Of a stretch of DNA of 64,000 nucleotides, positions 46,706 through 55,712 are shown one piece after another. The DNA is taken from NCBI GenBank assembly GCA_947304155.1, contig CAMZAD010000002.1, positions 124,001-188,000 on the forward strand. The letters are read 5' to 3'. Below the pieces are notes generated by a model. The model did no database searches. It worked only from the letters and a program-made list of their open reading frames with translations, and was not told where the DNA came from. Position 1 is the first letter of the stretch; each line of letters begins with the position of its first letter. Made by a program: the position numbers and the translations under genes. This DNA comes from an uncultured Candidatus Saccharibacteria bacterium. GTDB lineage: Bacteria > Patescibacteriota > Saccharimonadia > Saccharimonadales > Saccharimonadaceae.

Positions 46706-48118
46706 GTGGAAAATAATCCAAAACCAACCACAAATGGAGACGCTCCAGAAAAGCCTATCAATGATGAGCTTTCAAAGAAAATGGATGATCTCCTAAATGA
46801 CACCGGCGCCGAAGCTCCTGTTGAAGTTGCTGCTGAGCCAGTCGTCGAAGCACCAGCCGAAGCTGCAGAAATTGAAACTCCAGCTGAAGCACCAGTAGAA
46901 CCAGCTGCTGTAGTTGAGCCAGAAGTTAAATCAACCGAGCCAGTAATTGTTGCAGAGTCAACTAGTGCTGCTCCAGTTGCCCCAGCTGCTCCAGTTAAGA
47001 AGAAAAAGAGTAAAAAAGGCCTCGTAATTGGCATTGTTGCTGGTTTACTTGTTCTTGGTGGCGGTGGTACAGCTGCTGCATATATGATTTTAAATACCCC
47101 AGAGAACGTTGCACTTTCTGCAATCAGCAACCTCTTAAATACCAAAGATTTGACTATCAACGGTTCATTTGATCTCGTTCCAGCTGAAGATGCTGGTATG
47201 CCATTTGATTCTGCTAGAATCACCCTTAATACTTCAAATGACAAAGACACTCAAAACAGTACAACCGCTTCGCTTAGTGTCGTAATGGGTGAGAAATCAA
47301 TCGATATCTCACTTGGTACCGTTGTAATCAAAGATTACACCATGTACTTTAAGCTCAGTGGTATTAAAGATGCCTTCAATACTGCAATCTCTGCTCTTGG
47401 CATTGAAAGTAGCCTCGGTTCTTATAAAACCACTCTCGAAAACACCATTGGTCAGATTGATGATGTTTGGTGGAAGATTAATATTCCAGAGCTTATCGAT
47501 ATGATGGGCACTGGCAGTGAAGCAACCGAAGCTAAAAAGGCTTACAACTGTGTGGTCGACGTCCTCGACAAAGCTAAAGCTCAAGACAATAAGATGGCTG
47601 ACTACTACAAGAAAAACGCTTTCGTGACTCTCAAGAAATATGAAGGTGGTAAACAGTTTAGTACTAAAGGCACCCCATATACTATGACAATCAATACCGA
47701 GAAGCTTGCAAACTTCTACAATGATGTAATTGATAACGCAACCACCGACCTCGGTCTCAGCGATTGTTTCAAAGACATCAGCTCTGTTGATGTTAAAACC
47801 ACTACTGAGAAACTTAACAAAGAACATTTTGATAAAATCTTTGCAAACTTCCCGGATATGGTTGCAACAATCGATGGTATCTTCAGTCACGAACTTACTG
47901 GTATCTACCTCGATAAAACCGACGAACTCTATAGCGGTAACCTCACTTTGAAGTTCAGCAAGACTAGTGGCAGCATCTCTGCTCCAAGCGATTCAAAGAG
48001 TGTGGTAAATCTCATTCAGATTCTCACTACCGCAGTTTCAAAGCTCTACAGTGCTCCATATAGCACTAACCCAAGCAATCTAGTTGATTATCCAACCTCT
48101 TCATTGCTCCGAATCTAA
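46706..48118 (+). CDS. Membrane-anchored protein with acidic Pro/Ala/Glu-rich N-terminus
   Basis: A 470-residue protein from a GTG start with an AAAGGA site. Residues 25-95 are rich in Pro, Ala, Glu and Val (repeated EAPVEVA-like blocks). A short basic stretch (KKKKSKKG) precedes one helix (about 104-126). The remaining 340 residues are predicted to be outside, with LLNTKDLTINGSFDLVP and a helical middle. I recognise no enzyme motif. It follows enolase by 15 bases and may share its transcript. Confidence 0.75.
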   Translation: MENNPKPTTNGDAPEKPINDELSKKMDDLLNDTGAEAPVEVAAEPVVEAPAEAAEIETPAEAPVEPAAVVEPEVKSTEPVIVAESTSAAPVAPAAPVKKKKSKKGLVIGIVAGLLVLGGGGTAAAYMILNTPENVALSAISNLLNTKDLTINGSFDLVPAEDAGMPFDSARITLNTSNDKDTQNSTTASLSVVMGEKSIDISLGTVVIKDYTMYFKLSGIKDAFNTAISALGIESSLGSYKTTLENTIGQIDDVWWKINIPELIDMMGTGSEATEAKKAYNCVVDVLDKAKAQDNKMADYYKKNAFVTLKKYEGGKQFSTKGTPYTMTINTEKLANFYNDVIDNATTDLGLSDCFKDISSVDVKTTTEKLNKEHFDKIFANFPDMVATIDGIFSHELTGIYLDKTDELYSGNLTLKFSKTSGSISAPSDSKSVVNLIQILTTAVSKLYSAPYSTNPSNLVDYPTSSLLRI

Positions 48119-48134
48119 GGGAATCTATGAAAAG

Positions 48135-48156
48135 TCGGCCGCATAGGCCGATTTTT
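48135..48156 (+). terminator. Intrinsic terminator
   Basis: TCGGCC pairs with GGCCGA around GCATA, then T residues. Confidence 0.85.
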
Positions 48157-48174
48157 CTTTTTTGTAAAATATTA

Positions 48175-48180
48175 TATAAT
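48175..48180 (+). promoter_or_regulatory. -10 box for uvrC, leaderless
   Basis: TATAAT six bases before the ATG at 48187. Confidence 0.6.
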
Positions 48181-48186
48181 ATAAAC

Positions 48187-49467
48187 ATGAATGAAGCTCT
48201 GAAAATGAAATTAAAAACCTTGCCGAGTGCGCCAGGGGTTTATTTTCATAAGAACGAAGCTGGCGAAATTATCTATGTTGGCAAGGCAGCGGTTCTAAAA
48301 AATCGTGTGCGCCAATATTTTCAGAAGTCTGATAAAGACGCTAAAACTGAGGCGCTTGTAGCTGAAATTTTTGACACGGATTGGATTGTAGTTGATACCG
48401 AGATGGACGCGCTCTTTTTAGAGTCGGAAATGATTAAGCGCTACATGCCGAAGTGGAATATCTTGCTCCGTGACGATAAAACCGTATCTTATGTTCGCAT
48501 TGATTTGAAATCTGAAGTGCCATATGTCACGATTACGCGCAATCCAGAAGGGGATGACGCAACTTACGTCGGCCCATTTTATGCTAAAAACACGGTTGCA
48601 ACCGCTTTGAAGATTTTACGCCGCATTTTCCCATATTACATCAAGCCATACGACGGCAAACGAAATCTTGATACTGACCTTGGTCTCACTCCAGGTATTG
48701 AAATTGGCGCTACTACGCCTGCCGAGTATAAACGCAGTCTTCGTCGTATGATTCGCTATCTTAATGGCGAGCGCAAGGAACTCTTAGTTGACCTTGAAAA
48801 ACAGATGAAAGAAGCCGCGGCAGAGAATCGCTATGAAGAAGCGGCCGTTCTTCGCAACCAACTCTTTGGCTTGAAAGATTTGCGTAAGAAAATCGTCTTT
48901 TCAGATAAAGAATTCATGGATATTTCAAACGACCAGGCTCTAAGAGAGCTTCAGAAAATCTTAAATCTTGAAAACCCACCAAAACGTATCGAAGGCTATG
49001 ATATTTCACATCAATCTGGACTTGATGTTGTAGCTTCAATGGTGGTGTTTGTAAATGGCGCTTCCGATCGCGCTGAATATCGCAAGTTTAAATTAAGAAA
49101 TCAGAGAAATGATGACCCAGCTAATATGCGTGAGGTGATTGGGCGCAGAATTAAACATACTGAATGGGAATATCCAAGCCTAGTCTTGCTTGATGGTGGT
49201 GCGGCCCAAATCTCAGCTGTTTATGATATGTTAAAACCACTAAATATCCCGGTTGTTTCTCGTAATAAATCTGGCGACCACACCAGAAATAGTGATGTAA
49301 ATTTGATTATCCCGCACGAAAACCAGGCTGGCGAACTAGAATTCGAATCAGTAGAATTTAGTAATGAAAGCCACGTCGCAAAACTGATTGCGCGCATCGA
49401 CGAAGAATCGCACCGCTTCGCAATTACGTATCACCGCTTACTAAAACGTAAAAATATGTTAAAATAA
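48187..49467 (+). CDS. uvrC: UvrABC excinuclease subunit C, lacking the C-terminal HhH domain
   Basis: A 426-residue UvrC; the usual length is about 600. It has the GIY-YIG nuclease domain (GVYFHKNEAGEIIYVGKA, residues 10-90), the UVR motif (ENRYEEAAVLRNQL, near 215-230), and the RNase H-like second nuclease domain (IEGYDISHQSG, LVLLDGGAAQ, EESHRFAITYHR). It stops at KRKNML, right where the linker to the tandem HhH domain begins in other UvrC proteins. A reduced region between the GIY-YIG and UVR parts is also apparent. Confidence 0.95.
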   Translation: MNEALKMKLKTLPSAPGVYFHKNEAGEIIYVGKAAVLKNRVRQYFQKSDKDAKTEALVAEIFDTDWIVVDTEMDALFLESEMIKRYMPKWNILLRDDKTVSYVRIDLKSEVPYVTITRNPEGDDATYVGPFYAKNTVATALKILRRIFPYYIKPYDGKRNLDTDLGLTPGIEIGATTPAEYKRSLRRMIRYLNGERKELLVDLEKQMKEAAAENRYEEAAVLRNQLFGLKDLRKKIVFSDKEFMDISNDQALRELQKILNLENPPKRIEGYDISHQSGLDVVASMVVFVNGASDRAEYRKFKLRNQRNDDPANMREVIGRRIKHTEWEYPSLVLLDGGAAQISAVYDMLKPLNIPVVSRNKSGDHTRNSDVNLIIPHENQAGELEFESVEFSNESHVAKLIARIDEESHRFAITYHRLLKRKNMLK

Positions 49468-49474
49468 AATAGTT

Positions 49475-49837
49475 ATGATTAAAAAACAAATTCTAGTCTT
49501 CCTGCTCCGCTGGGCAGTCTCGAGCGTCGGTATGTGGGTTGTAATCAATCTTTTTGGTGTAATTGACGATGGTTCAATCAATCAATTCTGGTTCTACCTT
49601 GTTTCAGGCCTCGTTTTCTCATTAATTAACAGCATCGTTCGTCCGCTTGCAACTATGCTAAGCCTCCCGCTGATTATTCTTTCAATGGGAATCTTCACCT
49701 TCATTATCAACGTCGGTATGATGGCTCTAACCTTCTGGATTTTGCCAGGTGTCCATATTGGCTTCTGGGGTGCTTTGCTCGGCACGATTACTATGACAAT
49801 CGTAAACAGCCTTGCGAATATGCTCCTTTCTATCTAG
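49475..49837 (+). CDS. Phage holin family 4 / YvlD-like membrane protein
   Basis: A 120-residue protein with four hydrophobic segments matching PF04020-type proteins: AVSSVGMWVVINLFGV, LVFSLINSIVRPLATMLSLPL and GTITMTIVNSLANML. Despite the name the family is usually a chromosomal envelope protein of unknown role. It follows uvrC by seven bases. Confidence 0.88.
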   Translation: MIKKQILVFLLRWAVSSVGMWVVINLFGVIDDGSINQFWFYLVSGLVFSLINSIVRPLATMLSLPLIILSMGIFTFIINVGMMALTFWILPGVHIGFWGALLGTITMTIVNSLANMLLSI

Positions 49838-49857
49838 ACAACGCTAAGAAAATACAC

Positions 49858-49863
49858 TATAAT
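49858..49863 (+). promoter_or_regulatory. -10 box for secG, leaderless
   Basis: TATAAT six bases before the ATG at 49870. Confidence 0.6.
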
Positions 49864-49869
49864 TGAAAT

Positions 49870-50097
49870 ATGAATTTGGGAAATATTCTAGAAACTACTA
49901 CATTAATTTCTGCGATTTTAAGTGTTCTCTTAATACTTTTGCAACAACGTGGCGCTTCTCTTGGCGCTGGCTTTGGCGCAAGTGGTGAGCTCTATACAAC
50001 CCGCCGCGGTCTCGACAAATCCCTCTTTAATGCAACAGTAATTATGGTACTCATTTTCGTCTTGTCGATTCTCGGACTTTTGTTAATTCCGGAGTAA
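49870..50097 (+). CDS. secG: Protein translocase subunit SecG
   Basis: A 75-residue protein with two hydrophobic segments. The conserved central pattern is LLQQRGASLGAGFGASGELYTTRRGLDKSLF. SecG helps SecYE move exported proteins. It lies two bases before the solute-binding protein gene. Confidence 0.94.
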   Translation: MNLGNILETTTLISAILSVLLILLQQRGASLGAGFGASGELYTTRRGLDKSLFNATVIMVLIFVLSILGLLLIPE

Positions 50098-50099
50098 AG

Positions 50100-51830
50100 A
50101 TGAAGGAAAAAATAGGTAGTGGGCAAAAAATAACCAAAAAACTCATTCGCTTTTCTAAAAAAGTGGGCGAAGGTAGTATTGAGCACGTCCAAGAAAATGT
50201 GGTCGAGCGCCTTTCACATGTCCACCGTGTCCGTCTCTTGATTCTCGAGTGGAGCTTACTTGTCATTGCAATTATTTTCCTGAGTATCACTCAAGCCTAT
50301 TGGTATTCCAACTCTTATGCCATCCATACCTTTAAACGCGGCGGTACTTATACTGAAGCCACTCTTGGTGAAGTAAAATCATTGAATCCACTTTTTGCGC
50401 AAACTAACTCTGAAAAAGCTTTGAGTAAATTGATGTTTGCTAGTCTTAGCTCCCCAGATTATTCTGGTCACTCTGGCCTCGATCTTGCAAAGTCTATTCG
50501 CTCTGACTCAACTAGCAAAAAATGGATTGTCACCTTGAGGGACAATCTTAAATGGTCCGATGGCGCACCACTTACAAATGAGGATGTGATTTTTACAACC
50601 GAACTTATTAAAAATCCACTCGTTAACAACAACTTCTCGGCTAACCTTTCTAGTGTTGACGTATTTGAAGAAGAGGGAAGCATTGTCTTTGAACTCACTT
50701 CTCCAAACGTTTATTTTGACTCTGCACTTGATTTTCCAATCTTACCAAAACATGTTCTCGAATCTGTCTCTCCAGAATTGATTTTAGAGAGCAACTTTAG
50801 TGTCAAGCCAATCACTAGTGGCGCCTATGCCTATAATGCTACTCAGAATATTGGTACCTCTGGCGAAAAAGTGGTTTATCTTGTTGCAAATGACAACTAT
50901 TATAAGGGCCGTCCATTGATTGATAGCTTCGTGGTTCATGCCTTCATGAAATCTGATGATATTATCAATGCTTTAAATAATGGCACCGTTACAGCTTCCG
51001 GTGAACTTACCAGTGAAGAAGCAAAACGCGTGAGCAATAATAACTTTGTTGAGAAACAAAGCGGCCTAAACTACGGCGTTTATGCCTTCTTTGATACTGC
51101 AAAAGTTACAAATAAGAAGCTTCGTACCGCTATCCGCAAGGGAATTGATATGAATTTAGTGCGTGAAGTCTTAAACGGCGAACAATCTCTTGATTTCCCA
51201 ATCATCGCAAAGCAAATCGACCTTGAATATCCAGAATCACCAAAATATGATTTTAACGTTGCAAAATCTGAAATTGCAGAAATCCTTGAGAAAGATACTA
51301 AGTTGCAAGCCGGTCTCGATATTGTGACGGTCGACTCTGGCTATCTTCCAGCTGTTACCAAGGCCTTCGCTGAACAACTCGATAAACTTGGTATTAAAAC
51401 CAACGTGGTAGTTTATGATTCAGATCAAGACTTCGTGGTAAACGTCCTCTCGCAGCGTCAATATGATATCTTGATTTATGAAATTGGCCTTGGCTCAGAC
51501 CCGGATGTCTTTGCTTACTATCATAGCTCTGAGGCAACAGAGAACGGCCACAATCTTAGTAACTATAAGAACTCGGTTGTTTCCGACTCAATCCTCTCAG
51601 CTCGTGCAACTAAAAATATCGACCTTAGAAAAAAGAAATATCAATTCTTCCTAGACTACTTCATGTCTGATGTCCCAGCAATTGGTATTTACCAAACTAA
51701 TATGAACTACTTTGTAAATAAAAATGTTCGCTCATATTCGAGCGACAATAGATTAGTTACGGCTACGGATCGCTTCGTTGACGTTAACAAATGGGGTGTA
51801 ATTCAGGCTACTAAAAATCGCACCCCTTAA
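50100..51830 (+). CDS. Membrane-anchored family 5 solute-binding protein (peptide type)
   Basis: A 576-residue protein with a cytoplasmic N-terminus of about 45 residues, one helix (about 46-66), and an SBP_bac_5 domain: FKRGGTYTEATLGEVKSLNPLFAQTNSE, WSDGAPLTNEDVIFTTELI, and GAYAYNATQNIG. Family members bind oligopeptides for ABC import. It is tethered by a helix and not a lipoprotein cysteine. No permease or ATPase for import is in the window. It forms an operon with secG. Confidence 0.88.
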   Translation: MKEKIGSGQKITKKLIRFSKKVGEGSIEHVQENVVERLSHVHRVRLLILEWSLLVIAIIFLSITQAYWYSNSYAIHTFKRGGTYTEATLGEVKSLNPLFAQTNSEKALSKLMFASLSSPDYSGHSGLDLAKSIRSDSTSKKWIVTLRDNLKWSDGAPLTNEDVIFTTELIKNPLVNNNFSANLSSVDVFEEEGSIVFELTSPNVYFDSALDFPILPKHVLESVSPELILESNFSVKPITSGAYAYNATQNIGTSGEKVVYLVANDNYYKGRPLIDSFVVHAFMKSDDIINALNNGTVTASGELTSEEAKRVSNNNFVEKQSGLNYGVYAFFDTAKVTNKKLRTAIRKGIDMNLVREVLNGEQSLDFPIIAKQIDLEYPESPKYDFNVAKSEIAEILEKDTKLQAGLDIVTVDSGYLPAVTKAFAEQLDKLGIKTNVVVYDSDQDFVVNVLSQRQYDILIYEIGLGSDPDVFAYYHSSEATENGHNLSNYKNSVVSDSILSARATKNIDLRKKKYQFFLDYFMSDVPAIGIYQTNMNYFVNKNVRSYSSDNRLVTATDRFVDVNKWGVIQATKNRTP

Positions 51831-51874
51831 GTCTAAAATTGTTTAAAAATCATTAAAATTCTTTAAAAAAAGTG

Positions 51875-51903
51875 TTGACATTTAAGCATAAGTATCATAC
51901 AAT
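51875..51903 (+). promoter_or_regulatory. Consensus promoter for small secreted protein
   Basis: TTGACA (51875-51880), 17-base spacer, TACAAT (51898-51903). A leader of about 60 A-rich bases follows, with an AAGGAAG site before the ATG at 51970. Confidence 0.8.
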
Positions 51904-51969
51904 AAAATCAGCTTAGGTCATATATAAAAACAAAAGCAATAAAAAAACTAAAATAAAAAGGAAGAAATT

Positions 51970-52509
51970 ATGACAAAATCATCAAAAATTATTGCAGCTT
52001 TAGGTGTTATTGCTGGCATCGGAGTTGCATCATTACCAATCGGCACATTCGCTGCAGATAGCGGCTCAGCCGATGTTAACGTTAAATTGACTGTTAGCGA
52101 TACTATTGCTATCGGTGTAGATGAAGCAGACTGTACTGCAACTGCAACTGCAAACGACTACAAGACTTGTGTAAACACTGTTACCTATGCAACTAACACT
52201 GCATCTGGTGCAACCCTTGCAATCAAAGACAAAGATACTGCAACTTCATTGGTTGGCTCTGGCACTGCTGATGGTGATACTCTTACTGCAGGTACTTTCA
52301 CTGTTAACCAAGTTGGTGAAGGTAAATGGGGCTACACTGGTGGTACCAAGACTTCTATCACTGCAATCACCGCTTCTGCTGTAACGATTAGCACAAGCTC
52401 ATCTGCAACAAGCACTGAAGTTCCTGTAACCTTCCACTTCTCAACAAAAGCAACTCAGAAACCAGGTCTTTACACCGACGTTGTTACTTACACTGCACAA
52501 ACTAACTAA
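51970..52509 (+). CDS. Small secreted beta-domain protein
   Basis: A 179-residue exported protein. A signal peptide (1-28) ends GTFAAD. The mature part is almost all Thr, Ala, Ser, Val and Gly in beta-type alternation. VGEGKWGYTGG and the closing KPGLYTDVVTYTAQ match the N-terminal beta domain of the FISUMP proteins (NKWGYS...LPSGTYTKNVVFSAIA), so it is a stand-alone version. Two cysteines (DEADCTAT and DYKTCVN) could form a disulfide. A strong promoter, ribosome site and terminator suggest an abundant surface protein; a pilin or S-layer role is a guess. Confidence 0.82.
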   Translation: MTKSSKIIAALGVIAGIGVASLPIGTFAADSGSADVNVKLTVSDTIAIGVDEADCTATATANDYKTCVNTVTYATNTASGATLAIKDKDTATSLVGSGTADGDTLTAGTFTVNQVGEGKWGYTGGTKTSITAITASAVTISTSSSATSTEVPVTFHFSTKATQKPGLYTDVVTYTAQTN

Positions 52510-52524
52510 TAAAAACTAAGCTTG

Positions 52525-52551
52525 AAAAAGAGCCCCTCGGGGCTCTTTTTT
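52525..52551 (+). terminator. Intrinsic terminator
   Basis: AAAAGAGCCC pairs with GGGCTCTTTT, followed by T residues. Confidence 0.92.
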
Positions 52552-52567
52552 GCGATTCTGTTTCTCC

Positions 52568-52596
52568 TTGACAATTTTAGTGTTTTGGTGTAATAT
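52568..52596 (+). promoter_or_regulatory. Promoter for tRNA-Leu (GAG)
   Basis: TTGACA (52568-52573), 17-base spacer, TAATAT (52591-52596), eight bases before the tRNA. Confidence 0.7.
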
Positions 52597-52604
52597 AGCC
52601 GTAT

Positions 52605-52689
52605 GCACCTGTGGTGAAATTGGTATACACGCTACCTTGAGGTGGTAGTGCCTTCGGGTGTGCTAGTTCGAGTCTAGTCAGGTGCACCA
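52605..52689 (+). tRNA. tRNA-Leu (GAG)
   Basis: A class II tRNA of 85 bases: acceptor GCACCTG/CAGGTGC, anticodon stem CTACC/GGTAG with loop TTGAGGT (GAG), variable arm TGCCTTCGGGTGT, T-loop TTCGAGT. CCA is encoded. Confidence 0.97.
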
Positions 52690-52704
52690 TACTGAACTAA
52701 AACT

Positions 52705-52727
52705 GACCCTAAAAGGGTCTTTTTTTG
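52705..52727 (+). terminator. Terminator after tRNA-Leu
   Basis: GACCCT pairs with AGGGTC around AAA, then a long T run. Confidence 0.88.
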
Positions 52728-52734
52728 TGCTTTT

Positions 52735-52763
52735 TTGACAGAGGTAAGCGCTTATGATATAAC
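52735..52763 (+). promoter_or_regulatory. Promoter for metallo-beta-lactamase-fold surface protein
   Basis: TTGACA (52735-52740), 17-base spacer ending TGA, TATAAC (52758-52763); the ATG at 52773 is nine bases on. Confidence 0.75.
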
Positions 52764-52772
52764 TAAATCATA

Positions 52773-54983
52773 ATGGTCTATAATAAAAACAAAATAATAA
52801 ACATACTAAAAATTTTTACAAGTATTGCCTGTGTTTTTCTAATTGCATTTTGTGGTATCCAAGCTGTATCAGCATATAATTATCACGCCATAACTGTGTT
52901 TGGTACGACTGGTGAGCCAATTATCCAGGCTGATGGCATTGATGGACTAAGTATTTCTCCTGCGATTATCTTTAATAAAACAGGCGACTCGATTACATAT
53001 AAAGTCGTATTGACTAGCTCGGATGGAAAAGACTTCCAGATTAAGAATGTTACGGATGATAATGAAAGTACAGTCCTAAAGACCATATACGAATACGACA
53101 ATGAGTTAAATAGCGAAGAAAAGTCTGTATATATCACTTTGAGATATTCAGAATACATTCCATACGAATCAGATACTCTAACCTTTGATGCAGAGGATAT
53201 TCATATTACATTTGATATTGATGAGCCTGATAGAGTTGGAGTTCCAGATACTGGTGGCCTCAAATTTATTAAAAGTACAGGCTCCGCTAGTGCAACCGCT
53301 ACCCCATACATAATTATTACGGTTGGCTCGCTTATTATCTTGCTTTTGATTGTTCTCCCGAAAAAACATCGTCCAAAATTTGCTGAAATATCGGTTCTCG
53401 TTGGTCTTATTATAGCTGGTGGATTTGCTGTAAAAACAACTTCCGCAGTAAGTAGTAAGCTTCAACTCGAAATAAAAGTTGAAAACATCAAAATGATTCC
53501 TGATCTTACAACGGGAGAAGATGTTGTTCAGGTTATCTTCCCAAATATTTTTAACAATAACTCAATCCCAGCAGCATCTAGGCAGACATTCGGTAATGCT
53601 ATTATTCTAAAAACAATGGACGATAAATATGTTTTGATGGACACCGGATACAAAAAAGGCTCCGGCGAAGTTAAAGACATTATCTATAGTGAGCTTAGTG
53701 CATTGCAAGAAACCGAAAATGTAGTAGTGGATTATATGATATTGTCACATCTAGATGACGACCATGTTGGTAATGCGATTGGACTATTAAAAGATGAAAA
53801 AGTTACAATTAAAAATGTTGTAGTAAAAAATGAAGTTGCAAATTATAGTGAAGATGCATACTATCTTAGAACTCGCCCAGGAATCTATACGAAGATTCTT
53901 GAAGCGGCTGAAAATAACCATGCGAACGTCATTACGAGTGGCGGTGAGATCGACACTAATAATATCTCTGTTCCAAATCTAACACAGGAAGAATTAAATG
54001 AGATGATTGAGAATGGAGACGTGGTTGATGATGACTATGAAGTACCAAATGGTCTCCCAATACTACCAACTGATGTCTCTGATTATAGCGGCGCTATGCC
54101 AAACTCTATTAATGCGACAATATCTCGTTTGAGCGAAGGGGAAGCGATTCAAGTTGGAAAATATCTGAAGCTTTATATGTATAATACGGCAAGCGTTTAT
54201 GAAGGCAAGGAGTGCAAGAAGGGTTATGGAATAGCTTGGACAATGAAAACTACTAGCCCCGAACTTTATAAGAATAGTGAAAACGAATATGTCTACTTTA
54301 ATGCAGCGGATTACCCAAACATTGAACTAAGAACAAATACGAACCTTCCGCCGTCAGGGAACGATGTCGACGGGCATCAATTATTCTTTGCGAAAGTAAC
54401 TAGAGAACATAATATCTGTCAATCAAATCCAAACTCATACGCAGTCTTTGCAGAAACTAAAAGTATAGATTCATATCGCTATATGTATTTCCCAGGCGAC
54501 CTTGAGAATGCTGGCGATGATATGCTTCATAGTGGCGGGAACAGTAGTAAATTGTTTAGTAATGTCACATTTAATAAAACCACAAAGGAATTTGAGACTG
54601 ACATAACTCCATATACAATTCTTTCTGAAAATAACGTTGCAAATGCTATCTACGGAAAGCTCGAACAAGATGCTACAAAAGCCGGGTTATCAACTGAAGC
54701 ACTTCTTAATAACATTGTCTTATATCAAGAGTCCCATCATGGCGGGAATAATAATACCGAGGCGGTTTGGAAGCTTAATCTAAATCGCGATACAGGCATC
54801 TATGCTATCCAAGAGAGTTCAGATGATATGAAGAATGCGACCGGCTGGAACTTGTATAAGACGTATCACTATACACTTGGAAGCATTCCAGAAGACCATA
54901 AGATTAGAGTTGGTACTGCTGATACTACAAAAACAAAATGTGCCCTCAACCTCGTTGGCGAAATCTCCTGCACTCAACAATAG
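52773..54983 (+). CDS. Surface-displayed metallo-beta-lactamase-fold protein (ComEC-like hydrolase domain)
   Basis: A 736-residue protein. Signal peptide to about residue 33 (VSAYN). Ig-like domain about 35-150 (GDSITYKVVLTSSDGKDFQIKNVTDDN). VGVPDTGG near 153, then a helix (about 172-190), KKHRPK, a second helix ending KTTSAV (about 200-220), and a catalytic domain from about 240. That domain has VLMDTGYKKGSGEV, the metal motif SHLDDDHVGN (near 325) and a later SHHGG (near 654), as in the ComEC C-terminal hydrolase family; a large insertion lies between them. Topology puts the enzyme outside the cell. The substrate is unknown; ComEC relatives act on DNA or phosphodiesters. The first part is homologous to that of the protein at 55847. 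Confidence 0.82.
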   Translation: MVYNKNKIINILKIFTSIACVFLIAFCGIQAVSAYNYHAITVFGTTGEPIIQADGIDGLSISPAIIFNKTGDSITYKVVLTSSDGKDFQIKNVTDDNESTVLKTIYEYDNELNSEEKSVYITLRYSEYIPYESDTLTFDAEDIHITFDIDEPDRVGVPDTGGLKFIKSTGSASATATPYIIITVGSLIILLLIVLPKKHRPKFAEISVLVGLIIAGGFAVKTTSAVSSKLQLEIKVENIKMIPDLTTGEDVVQVIFPNIFNNNSIPAASRQTFGNAIILKTMDDKYVLMDTGYKKGSGEVKDIIYSELSALQETENVVVDYMILSHLDDDHVGNAIGLLKDEKVTIKNVVVKNEVANYSEDAYYLRTRPGIYTKILEAAENNHANVITSGGEIDTNNISVPNLTQEELNEMIENGDVVDDDYEVPNGLPILPTDVSDYSGAMPNSINATISRLSEGEAIQVGKYLKLYMYNTASVYEGKECKKGYGIAWTMKTTSPELYKNSENEYVYFNAADYPNIELRTNTNLPPSGNDVDGHQLFFAKVTREHNICQSNPNSYAVFAETKSIDSYRYMYFPGDLENAGDDMLHSGGNSSKLFSNVTFNKTTKEFETDITPYTILSENNVANAIYGKLEQDATKAGLSTEALLNNIVLYQESHHGGNNNTEAVWKLNLNRDTGIYAIQESSDDMKNATGWNLYKTYHYTLGSIPEDHKIRVGTADTTKTKCALNLVGEISCTQQ

Positions 54984-55034
54984 TGGTATGTAAAAATCTC
55001 TCAAAAGCATGAAAAATCCCGTTGAGTTATCATT

Positions 55035-55712
55035 ATGAACAAAATCTTAAAACGTATTTTAATCGGACTTGGTGTCGCTCTTTTGTTGGTAGTCTGTACC
55101 GTAATAATTTCGCTAGTTAAACTTAATATTAAGACTGGCCAGATATTTGATGACTACTCTGGGGTATTCCACGATCCTAAATATTCTGAGGCTGTCTCAA
55201 TAGATAATGCAAAATATATTAAACAGGATATATCTTGTGGGTATGCAGTTATTGAAATGTTCGCTAAATGGGCCGGCAAAGATGATATTACTGAACAGTC
55301 TCTGTATGATACTTATAATGCGGTTGTTACGTCTACTGGGGACTCCTTCGAGAAAGAAATGAATAAACAATTCCCAGAATATAAAACTACTATGTATAAA
55401 TATCTCAAGAATACCGAGTTAATTGATAAAATTTACGCTAGTATTTCTCAGGGTATTCCGGTTCCAATTGAATGGGCGGCCAAATATGAAGATGAGTGGA
55501 CACTGCACTATTCACTAGTTACTGCCATGGATATACCAAACAACTCCATTGTTGTCCAAAACCCATATGGATACGAAGAGAGAATCACAATTAATGAATT
55601 TCTAGATCGTACCAGCTTTAAAGCTTACGAGAACATGCCACTTTTTATAAAACTCGGCTTCGCATTTGATATCTTTGAGAAGAACACTATATTTATATCG
55701 GAAAAGCGATAA
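55035..55712 (+). CDS. C39-like cysteine peptidase, membrane-anchored
   Basis: A 225-residue protein. One N-terminal helix (about 7-30), then a Peptidase_C39_2-like domain. The visible catalytic set is Q64 and C68 in KQDISCGYAVIEMFA, H158 in WTLHYSLVTAMD, and N176 in VVQNPYG. The GIPVPIEWA stretch before the histidine is also typical. Outside location is inferred. Relatives cleave leader peptides or unknown surface substrates. It lies between the two display-module proteins and could process them, which is only a suggestion. Confidence 0.8.
   Translation: MNKILKRILIGLGVALLLVVCTVIISLVKLNIKTGQIFDDYSGVFHDPKYSEAVSIDNAKYIKQDISCGYAVIEMFAKWAGKDDITEQSLYDTYNAVVTSTGDSFEKEMNKQFPEYKTTMYKYLKNTELIDKIYASISQGIPVPIEWAAKYEDEWTLHYSLVTAMDIPNNSIVVQNPYGYEERITINEFLDRTSFKAYENMPLFIKLGFAFDIFEKNTIFISEKR

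Noticed and set aside
52923..53245. VPDTGG as a classical sortase anchor
   Set aside because: It lies near residue 153 of 736 and is followed by a second helix and a folded enzyme, so it cannot be a terminal sorting signal. It is kept only as part of the display-module finding.
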